The notes under the pieces: generated by a model
The model's input: only the letters and a program-made list of their open reading frames with translations
What the model was told of the DNA's origin: nothing
Databases searched by the model: none
Made by a program: the position numbers and the translations under genes
In this document: positions 1 through 9,759 of the stretch, piece after piece
Layout: every line of letters begins with the position of its first letter
Numbering within the stretch: the stretch's first letter is position 1
Assembly: GCA_965221295.1 (NCBI GenBank)
Contig: OZ244879.1
Coordinates: 2,604,001-2,668,000 of the forward strand
Length of the DNA stretch: 64,000 nt
DNA from: Bin87 sp965221295
GTDB taxonomy: Bacteria; Chloroflexota; Dehalococcoidia; Lucifugimonadales; UBA3495
Reading direction: 5' to 3'

Positions 1-2
1 GC

Positions 3-107
3 GTCCACGAGACGCGCACGGCGCAGGCGTTTATCGACGGGCTGGAGCGCCATTGGGGAGAACACCTGGCGCAACTGCGAACGATCCGGGAAACCCTGGG
101 CGTCTGA
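3..107 (+). CDS. C-terminal fragment of an unidentified protein
   Basis: One frame is open from the window edge to a TGA at 105-107 and encodes about 34 residues ending in RTIRETLGV. The composition (alternating Leu, Glu, Arg and His, amphipathic) looks like the C-terminal helix of a real protein, and the other two frames give Arg/Pro-rich nonsense. Too little is present to name a family; the gene starts outside the window. Confidence 0.45.
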   Translation, partial: VHETRTAQAFIDGLERHWGEHLAQLRTIRETLGV

Positions 108-224
108 AGACGCGTCGGGAGCGCAGCCGCCCGCGATTGATCGTTCCGTCATCGCCTTGCGCCCTGACCAAACGGCGCTACCGAAGGCTTGGGCCAACGG
201 TCGTTGGTTGCGAGCAACGGGAGC

Positions 225-246
225 GCCGCGCTTCGCTCAAAATGAC
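225..246. repeat. Dispersed CATTGCGAG-type repeat, partial copy
   Basis: The sequence GCCGCGCTTCGCTC followed by AAAATGACG is close to the reverse complement of the repeat at 27552-27581 and to the arms of the element at 56951-57077. It is read as a decayed copy of the same family. Confidence 0.4.
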
Positions 247-383
247 GGTTGGCGCCGTTGCCAAAGACAACGAGAGCCGAGCCGTCGCGCGGTCGGTCAT
301 CGCTCGGAGATCTTCGCCTATTGGCGCCGGAAGGAGCGCCAGCGACGCGGCAACCTTGGCGTCAGGACACAGCGCCCCGCAAG

Positions 384-413
384 TTGACACTCCGCCGCCA
401 TCCTGTCTATATT
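384..413 (+). promoter_or_regulatory. Sigma-70-type promoter for the 456-1307 gene
   Basis: A perfect TTGACA -35 (384-389) and a TATATT -10 (408-413) are separated by 18 bp. A start point near 420 would leave a leader of about 35 nt that carries the GGAGG ribosome site at 442-446. This is one of the best promoter matches in the window. Confidence 0.65.
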
Positions 414-455
414 CGGTTCAATAATATCCATCACAAAAAATGGAGGCTATTGGCC

Positions 456-1307
456 ATGGCAACACCACGAGGAAGGCTCAGCTTCGACGCTGGCAACGTA
501 TCGTTCGTCGTGCAGCACGAGCTGTGGGATGGCAACGTGCAAGACCACTCCGATCAGGGCGTTGTGATCCTGGTACAGGTTGGTGATGAGACGGCGCTGC
601 GGTTCAACTGCTTCGACATCGAAAAGAGCTACGTTTACGCTCCCGGTGGGAAAAACATCCAGTACCGCATGGACCAAACCACCGACGGCAACCCCATCGG
701 CTGGTCGGTGCGCACCATGCGCGGCAACCTGGGCGCCATGCTGACCAACGCCGGTTACGCCGACGCCGCCGGCGCGCTGGACATGAATGCCGTGAACAAG
801 GCCCTTGATGAAGTGGACAGCGTCGCCCGCGTCAAGTTCGCTGCCGACCGCAACACGGTGAAGCACAACCGCGGCACCGACATCATCGAGGCTGGCAACA
901 TCCGCTTTGGGCTGGAGATGCGGCGCCAATCTTCGGGCGACGGCGGCCTGGCCATTCACGTGCTGAGCGATCTGGCCGGCAACACCGGACGCGTCTTCAC
1001 CGAGGAGACCGAACTCCTGGCTTTCGACTGCTTCCGCGACGACCCTCATTACCACTACGGCCCACGCAACAAGAACCATCGCATCTTTTGGGACAAGACG
1101 CTGGTTCCCGACCCGCTGGGTTGGTGCCTGGACCAGTTCAAGGGCGGCAAGCTCAAGGCGATGATCGAGCGGGCCGGTTATCCGGGCGTGGCCGCCGATC
1201 TAGATGAAGACCTGGTGGCGTCGGTGATACCGCAGGTGGAGCGACGCGGCCGGGAGATGGAAGCCAGCGGGATCCCCGCCGAGGTAACCCCCAACCTGGT
1301 GACGTAG
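456..1307 (+). CDS. Unknown protein with tandemly duplicated domain
   Basis: The gene encodes 283 aa from an ATG preceded by GGAGG at a good distance. The protein consists of two related copies of about 100 residues (roughly 12-109 and 146-250). Both copies share a GN-[VI]-x-F start, an F-[ND]-CF segment, a Y-x-(Y/A)-P/GP-x-x-KN stretch, a P-[LI]-GW motif and a G-x-L-x-AM-x-x-x-AGY ending. There is no signal peptide or membrane segment, so it is probably cytoplasmic. I do not recognise the family. The strong promoter and the terminator hairpin after the stop suggest a monocistronic, well-expressed gene. The duplication is seen directly; any function would be a guess. Confidence 0.8.
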   Translation: MATPRGRLSFDAGNVSFVVQHELWDGNVQDHSDQGVVILVQVGDETALRFNCFDIEKSYVYAPGGKNIQYRMDQTTDGNPIGWSVRTMRGNLGAMLTNAGYADAAGALDMNAVNKALDEVDSVARVKFAADRNTVKHNRGTDIIEAGNIRFGLEMRRQSSGDGGLAIHVLSDLAGNTGRVFTEETELLAFDCFRDDPHYHYGPRNKNHRIFWDKTLVPDPLGWCLDQFKGGKLKAMIERAGYPGVAADLDEDLVASVIPQVERRGREMEASGIPAEVTPNLVT

Positions 1308-1334
1308 GCTGAAAGCGTCAGTAAGCCATACCGA

Positions 1335-1370
1335 GTAGGGGGCGAATGACTATTCGCTCCCTACTTATTT
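1335..1370. terminator. Bidirectional hairpin terminator
   Basis: A stem pairs GTAGGGGGCGAAT (1335-1347) with ATTCGCTCCCTAC (1352-1364) around a 4-nt loop, with a single G-T pair, followed by TTATTT. It lies between two convergent genes and can serve both. The GGGCGAAT/ATTCGCCC core recurs at 6801-6824. Confidence 0.65.
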
Positions 1371-2138
1371 CTCAAGACCCCAACCCAGCGGTTCCCATTC
1401 GTCAGGAGCCAAATATTGGCCACTCAAACCGGCCGGCAGGTCAAATACTGCCAACGTAGACGCCCCCAGCAGGTAGCTGTCTTCTGGCCCAAATATAACC
1501 TCGCAAGTGTGTTCTTGATTTTCAATTCGGAAAATAGCGAAGGCACCGCCGCGTGTAATGGGAGTACCATCGGACAAGATCCAGTCGATTTCGTGGGACG
1601 GCTCGATGTTCAACCTTTCGAGAAAGGATGCCGGAAACATGGAGTGAGGGACGTCTCCCTTGCCAATTGGTGTAGCGGACATTGAGTCTCCACCAGAATT
1701 GACGACCAATACTTCCACTTTGGGCGTCGACGTATCACTCGGTTGGCCAATAGGCGCGGCTATATTCAACCTGGCTTCGGGGCGAGGCAGCGTATCCTGA
1801 GGCAACGCGGCGGCAGTGGTCTTGACGATGCGGGCAGGCTGATCTGTATCCAGGTCAATATCAACGACCAGCAGGTAGCCATCTTCTGGATACTCCATCG
1901 CGTCCCGCGACGCGATCTCTCCAGAGAGCACAGCCTGCAACTTGGCTTCACTCAACGGTAGGCAAACCGACCTCTCAAAATGATCATCCCCGTCGTTCCA
2001 CCAAGCCAGGTACGGCTTCCCGTCCTCGCCGCGTTGCAGCAACAGCCGCGAGCCATTGTAGTGTTCGAGCTCCTCGTCAAACGAAAATTCACCCCAAGGC
2101 AGGTTCATCAACGGCGTTCCTGCTATTCCTAACAGCAT
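1365..2138 (-). CDS. Putative degenerate aspartic-protease-like protein with N-terminal DUF6575-like region
   Basis: This unknown protein is about 257 aa from the ATG at 2138, which has AAGGAG upstream; starts at 2156 (ATG) or 2159 (TTG) are also possible. Residues 10-100 (RLLLQRGEDGKPYLAWW, then VCLPLS and SGEIASRDAMEYPEDGY) resemble the DUF6575 pattern. The C-terminal half resembles clan AA retropepsin-like proteases: HSMFPASFLERLNIEP, then a DG-x-PITR strand, then VIFGPEDSYLLGASTLAVF, which is the usual late hydrophobic-hydrophobic-G turn. The catalytic D-T/S-G triad is not seen where expected; GDVPHSM stands in its place, so the fold may be inactive or a binding domain. The stop codon abuts the shared terminator. 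The assignment is inference from remembered family patterns. Confidence 0.5.
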   Translation of the reverse strand: MLLGIAGTPLMNLPWGEFSFDEELEHYNGSRLLLQRGEDGKPYLAWWNDGDDHFERSVCLPLSEAKLQAVLSGEIASRDAMEYPEDGYLLVVDIDLDTDQPARIVKTTAAALPQDTLPRPEARLNIAAPIGQPSDTSTPKVEVLVVNSGGDSMSATPIGKGDVPHSMFPASFLERLNIEPSHEIDWILSDGTPITRGGAFAIFRIENQEHTCEVIFGPEDSYLLGASTLAVFDLPAGLSGQYLAPDEWEPLGWGLEK

Positions 2139-2170
2139 CTCTCTGGCTCCTTCCATCAATCAAAGAGCGG

Positions 2171-3046
2171 TCAGCAGGACGCGTCGTCTTCGCCATGTTT
2201 TGCCTGTGCCTCCCAGGTTTCAATGTAGAACGCCGTCAGGGTGCTGGCCGCATTGACCGCCAAGCGCGCGACCCGGGGCTCGATTACCGTTCGCGTCATG
2301 CCTCGCCCGTGAGCGTCACCAACAGCGTTCCTCAATGCCGCCGTGCCCTGGGCGATGGACGCCAGGCCTTGCAGGATTTGTTTGACGTGCTTATCGTTGT
2401 CGTCGTCGGCCGGCAGCAGGCCCAAGTTGTCAGCAACCGCTTTGGATAAGTCAGTCAGGGTTTGCTGTTTGGGGTATGGTTTGCCCATTTGGTCCAGTAT
2501 GATTTTGCAAGCGCTTTCCACCATCGAGCCCGCGGCCGTAATGGTGTCCTCGGGATCGGTGTCGACATTTGGCAACGCCCGCTCCAGTTCACGTTGCACA
2601 GATTGGTAACCGCCGCTGCCCAGCAGCGACTGCAAACCGGCGACGGCAACGCTGTTCGACACCAACGGGCGTAAGCGGTAGTAGCTCCCCTCTTTTTGCA
2701 GCGCGAAGCCGTCTCGTTCAAAGCGGCGGTTTAGGTACTTAACCAACGCTTGTTGTTGCTCGGGGAAGTCAAGATATGTTGCCCAATTTGCAGTCCTTTG
2801 GACCAGTCGCACAAAAAATTCCGGCTGCTCGACATTCAGCGAACTGAGCGCTTTGTGCATGTTCTCTAGTCGACTAAGATCGTTTGTGATTTTCTCGTCG
2901 ACACCGCGTACATTCAGGAAGTCAGCGACCGAGCTTAGAGGAAACCTAACCCTGGGGATCACGATTTCGAGGCTAACGTCAGGATGTAACTGATGGGTCA
3001 ACAGTCTTGACACGGCCAGAACCGTATCGTTACGGAAAGGTTTCAT
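2171..3046 (-). CDS. Abi_C domain (abortive-infection family) protein
   Basis: The gene encodes 291 aa from an ATG with GGAGGT upstream. The C-terminal part (about residues 170-270) matches the abortive infection C-terminus family: VESACKIILDQMG, then LPADDDNDKHVKQILQGL, then GTAALRNAVGDAHGRG. The last motif, LRN-x-x-GDAHG, is diagnostic. The N-terminal region is all-alpha and unassigned. The protein family is known from Abi-type phage defence proteins, but many chromosomal members are uncharacterised, so a defence role here is inference. It lies 32 bp upstream of the protease-like gene on the same strand, so the two may be co-transcribed. Confidence 0.75.
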   Translation of the reverse strand: MKPFRNDTVLAVSRLLTHQLHPDVSLEIVIPRVRFPLSSVADFLNVRGVDEKITNDLSRLENMHKALSSLNVEQPEFFVRLVQRTANWATYLDFPEQQQALVKYLNRRFERDGFALQKEGSYYRLRPLVSNSVAVAGLQSLLGSGGYQSVQRELERALPNVDTDPEDTITAAGSMVESACKIILDQMGKPYPKQQTLTDLSKAVADNLGLLPADDDNDKHVKQILQGLASIAQGTAALRNAVGDAHGRGMTRTVIEPRVARLAVNAASTLTAFYIETWEAQAKHGEDDASC

Positions 3047-3121
3047 TTGTTGACCTCCATCGCTGTTATGTGCTCGGTCGCGTTGCTGGGACGCTGGCTG
3101 CCTTGCTTTGCAACCGCCAAC

Positions 3122-4978
<1,857 letters not shown>

Positions 4979-5431
4979 AAATCCATCCTTCACGTCCATC
5001 ATGGTAGCACGGCCCGAATCGCCGCGCCAATCAATCACGCTTGGGTTCAAGCGCGCGTTTCCCGTTGTCTCGTTGCGTCACCAAGGCGCGCGAACCATCT
5101 GGAATCGGTGACAGCGAAACGCGGCCGTAACAAGATGTCAGTTGGCGCCGTCGCATCAGTTGGCTTAGAGAACATGGAGCGCAGCCGTAAAGAGGGCCAA
5201 GTAGCGATGGGGACGGTGGTGTGGTGATTTCGTAGCAATCGCCCAATTGCTTGCGGTTGGGGCGGAAGTGCCGGCGTTTTGTTCGGTTACGTCCGAAAGA
5301 ATACCGTGTGCCAACCATCGAAACACATGCGTCCCGATTTTTGTATAATGCCGGCTGAAGCTCGGCGCCGACATTCGATGGTGAGTCGGACTAGGCCAAA
5401 CACGATCCAAACCGGAGGAGGCAAGGTCGCC
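4979..5431. other. Divergent intergenic region, lepA / Rieske oxygenase
   Basis: About 450 bp without a supported gene. A TATAAT hexamer at 5344-5349 is a possible -10 for the plus-strand oxygenase, but no good -35 stands 16-18 bp upstream. The remaining open frames are low-quality. Confidence 0.5.
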
Positions 5432-6736
5432 ATGATTTCGCAAGCAGATAACATTGCGCTGACGCAGGTTGGACCGGGGACCGCCATGGGCGAGCTCATG
5501 CGCCGGTACTGGATGCCAGCTCTGCTTTCCTGGGAACTCGCCGAACCCGACGGCGAGCCGGTTCGGGTCAAGCTCTTGGGCGAGCAGTTGGTCGCCTTCC
5601 GCGACACCGACGGCCGCATCGGCCTTTTGGAGGAGTTGTGCCCACATCGGCTGGCTTCGCTGTGGCTGGGCCGCAACGAAGAATGCGGTCTGCGCTGCGT
5701 GTATCACGGCTGGAAATTCGATGTGAACGGCCAATGCACCGACATGATGAACGAGCCAGCCGACAGCGATTTCCCCTCCAAGATGACGACCAAAGCATAT
5801 CCGACGGTGGAGTTGGGTGGAGTCATTTGGGCCTACATGGGTCCGCAGGAGCATATGCCGCCGCCGCCAAAATTCGAATGGGCGTCGGCGCCGGCAACTC
5901 ACCGACACGTCACCAAGAACATTCAGGAATGCAATTGGTTGCAGGCTCTGGAAGGCGGCATCGATTCCGCTCACGCCACCATCCTGCACCGCACGCTCCG
6001 CGCCGACACTACCCACGCCGGGCTGCGCATCGACACCGCCCACGTGCAGGGTCGTCCGCCGGAACTGGAGGTTGACCTAACCGACTATGGCTACCGGTAC
6101 GCCGGCATCCGTTCTCTGGGCGACGAGGGCAACCACGTGCGGGCCTATCACTTTATCATGCCCTTCCACCAGATACGCGCCAGCCAACGCGGGTATCGTG
6201 GCCGCCCCGGGCCGGTGGGCTTCCTGGCGTCGGGACACATGTGGGCGCCCATGGACGATAATAACGTGATGGTCTGGAACTGGGACCTGTCCTACGACGA
6301 CCCCATCGATGCCGAGGAACGAGTGGAGATGGACCGTAGCTACGGTCGCGGGCCCGAGCACATGCTCGGAAACTTCAACACCCGGGTCAACCGGGGCAAC
6401 GACTGGATGATCAACCGGGCGGTGCAGAAGACCGAAACCTTCAGCGGCATTGACGGCGTGAACGCGCAAGATGTCGCCGTCCAGGAAAGCATGGGCCACA
6501 TCGTTGACCGTACCCGCGAGAACCTCAGCCGCACCGACATGGCCATCATCTACGCTCGACGGCAGCTATTGCAGGCTACTCGCACCGTGGCCGAAGGCGG
6601 TGTCCCGCCCGGCGCCGGCGACAACTACTACATGCTGCGCCCGGCCCAGGCCATCCTACCCGTGGGCGTGGACTGGCGCGACGCGCTGTGGGAAGACCTC
6701 TACCCCGACGGCTCCCAAGAGCGCAACGGGAAGTAG
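5432..6736 (+). CDS. Rieske [2Fe-2S] aromatic-ring-type oxygenase, alpha subunit
   Basis: The gene encodes 434 aa from the ATG at 5432, preceded by GGAGGAGG. The Rieske cluster ligands are C70-x-H72 and C89-x-x-H92. The mononuclear iron site follows in the pattern GGIDSAHATILH, with D178, H181 and H186. The length and the early GELMRRYWMPALL segment are like phthalate 4,5-dioxygenase-type enzymes rather than small ferredoxins. These enzymes use an external reductase to hydroxylate, demethylate or cleave ring-type substrates in the cytoplasm. No reductase gene is adjacent, so electrons must come from a partner encoded elsewhere. The substrate cannot be read from the sequence. A hairpin terminator follows. 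Confidence 0.9.
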   Translation: MISQADNIALTQVGPGTAMGELMRRYWMPALLSWELAEPDGEPVRVKLLGEQLVAFRDTDGRIGLLEELCPHRLASLWLGRNEECGLRCVYHGWKFDVNGQCTDMMNEPADSDFPSKMTTKAYPTVELGGVIWAYMGPQEHMPPPPKFEWASAPATHRHVTKNIQECNWLQALEGGIDSAHATILHRTLRADTTHAGLRIDTAHVQGRPPELEVDLTDYGYRYAGIRSLGDEGNHVRAYHFIMPFHQIRASQRGYRGRPGPVGFLASGHMWAPMDDNNVMVWNWDLSYDDPIDAEERVEMDRSYGRGPEHMLGNFNTRVNRGNDWMINRAVQKTETFSGIDGVNAQDVAVQESMGHIVDRTRENLSRTDMAIIYARRQLLQATRTVAEGGVPPGAGDNYYMLRPAQAILPVGVDWRDALWEDLYPDGSQERNGK

Positions 6737-6800
6737 GGATGCCCTGTCAATGGGAGCCCGCCTGAGGCGGACGGCCATCTCGCCAGTGGTCTCACAACAC

Positions 6801-6824
6801 AGGGGCGAATAATCATTCGCCCCT
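6801..6824. terminator. Hairpin terminator after the Rieske gene
   Basis: AGGGGCGAAT (6801-6810) pairs perfectly with ATTCGCCCCT (6815-6824) around the loop AATC. It lies between the convergent oxygenase and toxin genes. The core is the same as in the hairpin at 1335-1364, so the two look like copies of one repeat. Confidence 0.55.
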
Positions 6825-6850
6825 ATGCAGTTGCGGACACTCGCCGGCGA

Positions 6851-7116
6851 TCAGCAATACACCCTATCGCGCCTGCCGACACGAACCACTAACACGCCCA
6901 AAACGTTGTCCTGAATGCCGCAGGCGACCCGGTAGTTCCCCACTCTGTAACGCCATAGACCGGCCAAAGGGCCGGTCAAGGCATGGCCGATACTGCGCGG
7001 GTCGTCCCGTGGAGCAACCCGCTCGTCCATGTAATCCACCACGCGCCGGGCCATCTGCCGGTCAAGCGTCGCGATTGACTCCGGGCCGTGTCGGAATACT
7101 CAATCGTCCAGGCCAA
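6851..7116 (-). pseudogene. RelE/ParE-family toxin with a one-base frameshift
   Basis: The conserved C-terminal two thirds (LDRQMARRVVDYMDERV, then LAGLWRYRVGNYRVAC, then VVRVGRRDRVYC) is a clear RelE-family RNase toxin. The matching N-terminus, reading MAWTIEYSDTAR, is present in another frame from a TTG at 7116. The frame changes at about 7081-7084, where one missing base in the CCCGG run would restore a normal protein of about 89 aa. The TTG start overlaps the antitoxin stop by 17 nt, the usual layout of such operons. Either the toxin is inactivated or the base was lost in sequencing; the in-frame ATG at 7054 alone would give a 67-aa toxin lacking its first helix. Confidence 0.8.
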
Positions 7117-7327
7117 GATCCCGCCTCACCTCGGCGGACGAATAAATGCTTTCCTTGCCGGAACGGATACGTTCGAGAACCTCTACGGCAAGGTAGTAGT
7201 CCTCAATGTCCTCCATTCCGCGCTCGATCATCTCCTGAAGGAAAAATTGCTTCGAGCGGCCGGTTTCGGATGCCAGGAAGTCCAGTCTCTCCTCGGTTTC
7301 GCGAGGCAGTACAATCGTAGTCGCCAT
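7100..7327 (-). CDS. Type II antitoxin, RelB/ribbon-helix-helix type
   Basis: The gene encodes 75 aa from an ATG with AGGAG upstream. The N-terminus TTIVLPRETEERLDFLA, followed by GRSKQFFLQEMIERG, is a ribbon-helix-helix DNA-binding fold. The C-terminal acidic helix (SSAEVRRDLGLDD) is the usual toxin-neutralising tail. It lies upstream of, and overlaps, the RelE-like toxin. Such antitoxins bind their own promoter and repress the operon; the promoter would lie above 7327, where I see no clear operator. Confidence 0.85.
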   Translation of the reverse strand: MATTIVLPRETEERLDFLASETGRSKQFFLQEMIERGMEDIEDYYLAVEVLERIRSGKESIYSSAEVRRDLGLDD

Positions 7328-7732
7328 GTCGCGCTCCTGGTATTTGCCGTTTTTTACTCAGCTTAGGTCATCTTATAATATTTGGGAAAGTCTGTCCTCC
7401 CCCAGAAAACACATAATCGCTCTTGACGATCCATTGCACCGAGTAGTCAAACTCTTTCAAAGCGCGATAATCGATCTAGCCCGCGCCTCATCCGCTTGGT
7501 TCTAACTCTACGCAGCGCCACAAACATACCCGATATCTGTATGATGGAGTAAGTTTGCTTTCCCAATAGAGCAGGCATTGTGACCCGTTAGTCACGCCTT
7601 CCCGCAATTTTACCTCATGCTCCGCAGGTTCTTTCCAATGGGTGATCGGTCGTTTTCTTCGTCATGCATAGACACTGAAAATCCGGGGCTTACCTGGGTA
7701 GCCCCGGATTTTCGCTGACTATGTTGGGAGGC
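7328..7732. other. Intergenic region, AT-richer than its surroundings
   Basis: About 400 bp between the antitoxin start and the stop of the oxidoreductase. It contains the terminator at 7677-7713 and should contain the toxin-antitoxin promoter. No gene is supported. Confidence 0.5.
7677..7713 (-). terminator. Strong hairpin terminator of the 7733-9759 operon
   Basis: AAAATCCGGGGCT (7678-7690) pairs with AGCCCCGGATTTT (7700-7712), extended by G7677-C7713, giving a 14-bp stem. On the minus strand it lies just after the luciferase-like gene's stop, with a T-rich arm typical of intrinsic termination. Confidence 0.75.
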
Positions 7733-8884
7733 TTACCCTTCTTTCAGGGCCGGAATCACCTTCGTGCCCAGCAGTTCCACAGACCGCATCACGTCCTCGT
7801 GGGGCATGTGGCCTTCGTTGCCGTAGATCAGGATGTAGCCGGGCTCCAGATCCTTGCGGATGTGGCGCAGCTTTTCGGTCACGGTCTCAGGACTGCCGAC
7901 AACGATGTTGTAGGCGGCTTGTAGATCCTCGTAGCTCATCCGCCGGCCCATGGTTCCGGTGCCAATGAGTGGGCGCGACATCTTGATGCGCAACGCTTCA
8001 CGCGACTGGTATCCTGGGGGGTCATTGAACTCCATCGGCCCACGGTTGCGGTGATTTTCCGTCCACAAAAACGTGCGGCCGATCTCCTGCGCCCGCTCGT
8101 CGGTGTCGGCGACCAGGCAGCGGATCAAGTACCCGAAGTGCTCGGGGCCAGCCTCGTAACCCTCCTCGGCGGCGGTCTCGTGGTAGATTCCCTTGAGTTG
8201 CTTGGTGAGGTCCAGCAGGGAGCCTAGGTTCATGTAGGGATAGCGGTGCTTGGCGGCCCAAATCACCGATTCTGGGCTGCCGGTGCCAGGGAACCAGACC
8301 GGCGGATGCGGCTTCTGGATCGGCACGACCCAGGGGTTCACCATCCGGTGGGGCCAGTATTCGCCATCCCACCGGAACGGGCCCGGGTCGGTCCAGCACT
8401 TGATGATGAGGTCATGGGCTTCCTCAAACCGAGGACGATTCTCGGTGGGCGGATAGCCGGCGTGCAGCGTTTCCACCGCGGTGCCTCGAACGAAGCCAGA
8501 GATGATGCGGCCGCCGCTGATGCAATCCAGCATGGCGATCTCTTCCGCCATCTTCACCGGATCATTGACGGCGATCACGTTGCCCAGCATGGCGATCTTG
8601 GCGCGCTTGGTCCGCTGGGTGATCACGGCGGCGTCAACGTTCACAGACGGCTTCATGCACCAGTAGGAACTGTGGTGCTCGTTGGACATGATGCCGTCGA
8701 AGCCGGCTTCGTCGGCCAGTTGGTACTGGTCGTGGTAATTGCTGTAGAGCACGTGGGCCTTTTCGGGATCAAAGTGGGTGTTGGGGAAGTGCATCCGTCC
8801 CGATTCGTAGGGGGCCAAGTCGTCCTCAGTCACGTGACCGTAGGGTTGTTCCGAAAACCAGAATACTTCGAGTTCGTGCGCCAT
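7733..8884 (-). CDS. Luciferase-like (LLM class) flavin-dependent monooxygenase
   Basis: The 383-aa protein belongs to the bacterial luciferase superfamily. It has a beta-alpha barrel with MSNEHHSSYW near strand 2, an MLGNVIAVNDPVKMAEEIAMLD helix-strand unit, and SGGRIISGFVRG, the family's phosphate-binding loop. Such enzymes use reduced flavin (FMNH2) or F420 to oxidise organic substrates with O2. It follows the alpha/beta hydrolase gene by 65 bp on the same strand and ends at a strong terminator, so the two are likely an operon for degrading one compound class. The substrate is unknown, and sequence alone does not decide FMN against F420. Confidence 0.88.
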   Translation of the reverse strand: MAHELEVFWFSEQPYGHVTEDDLAPYESGRMHFPNTHFDPEKAHVLYSNYHDQYQLADEAGFDGIMSNEHHSSYWCMKPSVNVDAAVITQRTKRAKIAMLGNVIAVNDPVKMAEEIAMLDCISGGRIISGFVRGTAVETLHAGYPPTENRPRFEEAHDLIIKCWTDPGPFRWDGEYWPHRMVNPWVVPIQKPHPPVWFPGTGSPESVIWAAKHRYPYMNLGSLLDLTKQLKGIYHETAAEEGYEAGPEHFGYLIRCLVADTDERAQEIGRTFLWTENHRNRGPMEFNDPPGYQSREALRIKMSRPLIGTGTMGRRMSYEDLQAAYNIVVGSPETVTEKLRHIRKDLEPGYILIYGNEGHMPHEDVMRSVELLGTKVIPALKEG

Positions 8885-8949
8885 GGTGTTTGCTCCTTCT
8901 CGGTGGTGCGACGCTGACGTGGTGGGTTCGCTGTGCTGGCCGATGGGCC

Positions 8950-9759
8950 TCAGAAAACGGAGATCTGAGGGCTGTCCAGGAAGCTGATGACGGCCTCAAC
9001 GAACTCTCTCCTCTTTTCCACGGCCGGAGAATGCCCGCAGTTGTCTATGATGCGCAGCTGGCTGCCCTGAATCGCCTGCTGGAACAGGTGGCCGCACTCG
9101 ACCGGGATGATCGCGTCCTCCCGTCCCCAAACGATCAGGGTGGGCGTATCAACTCGAGAGAGGATGTAAGGCAGGCTGGGGTTGTGCAGGTAGGGTTTCC
9201 AGCAAAGCTGCGACGCGGTGATGGCGTTGGAGTGGACCACCAGTTGCTCTTCGGGCGTCAGTTCGCGGGTGTAGTTCTCGTAGTTGGGAACCTGGCTGGG
9301 GTCGTGGAAGCGTTGCTTCAAACGGGTCTCGGCGGACACCATGAAAACTTCGGCGATTTCTCCCTCGCGGGGCTTTACGCCAGCCGAGTCTACCAGGATC
9401 AGCGCATCGATGTTGTGGTCGTCCATCGCCGCCATTTCGGCGGATACCCATCCGCCCATGGACGATCCCATGAGCACAATGTCCTGAAGGCCCAGGGCGT
9501 CTATGAACATGTGGTTGAAGTGGGCCACATCAGCGATGGTCTTGACCCACGACGGCGCCTCTGTTCCGTTGAACCCGGGCTGACTTGGAACGAAGACCGT
9601 GTATTCCTCTGCCAAGTCTTCGTGGTACGGCTGCCAACCATTGGAACCACCGGCGCCGTGGAAGAAGACCAGCGGCGGCCCGTTGCCACCAGAGTACATT
9701 TCCACGGCGGTTCCATTGACGTTTACGGTGGTTCGCGTTCCGTTGCGCGCTGTTGTCAT
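8950..9759 (-). CDS. Alpha/beta hydrolase
   Basis: The protein is 269 aa. An oxyanion-hole HGAGG is followed by the nucleophile elbow GSSMGG (Ser as nucleophile), an acid in VWGREDAIIPVE and the catalytic His in NCGHSPAVEKR, in the standard order for the fold. It resembles C-C bond hydrolases and esterases that act after ring or chain oxygenation. As the first gene of a pair with the luciferase-like monooxygenase, it may hydrolyse the oxygenated product or supply its substrate. It is cytoplasmic, with no signal peptide. Confidence 0.88.
   Translation of the reverse strand: MTTARNGTRTTVNVNGTAVEMYSGGNGPPLVFFHGAGGSNGWQPYHEDLAEEYTVFVPSQPGFNGTEAPSWVKTIADVAHFNHMFIDALGLQDIVLMGSSMGGWVSAEMAAMDDHNIDALILVDSAGVKPREGEIAEVFMVSAETRLKQRFHDPSQVPNYENYTRELTPEEQLVVHSNAITASQLCWKPYLHNPSLPYILSRVDTPTLIVWGREDAIIPVECGHLFQQAIQGSQLRIIDNCGHSPAVEKRREFVEAVISFLDSPQISVF

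Larger units (their letters stand above)
108..455. other. Intergenic region with repeat copy and promoter
   Basis: No convincing gene is seen here; the open frames are Arg-rich shadows. The stretch holds one copy of a dispersed repeat (225-246) and, at its right end, the promoter of the duplicated-domain gene. Confidence 0.6.

Noticed and set aside
447..1079. A 210-residue minus-strand frame
   Set aside because: It is antisense to the duplicated-domain protein, which has a promoter, a ribosome site and internal homology.
5344..5349. TATAAT as the Rieske gene promoter
   Set aside because: No acceptable -35 stands 16-18 bp upstream, so it is mentioned only as a possible -10.
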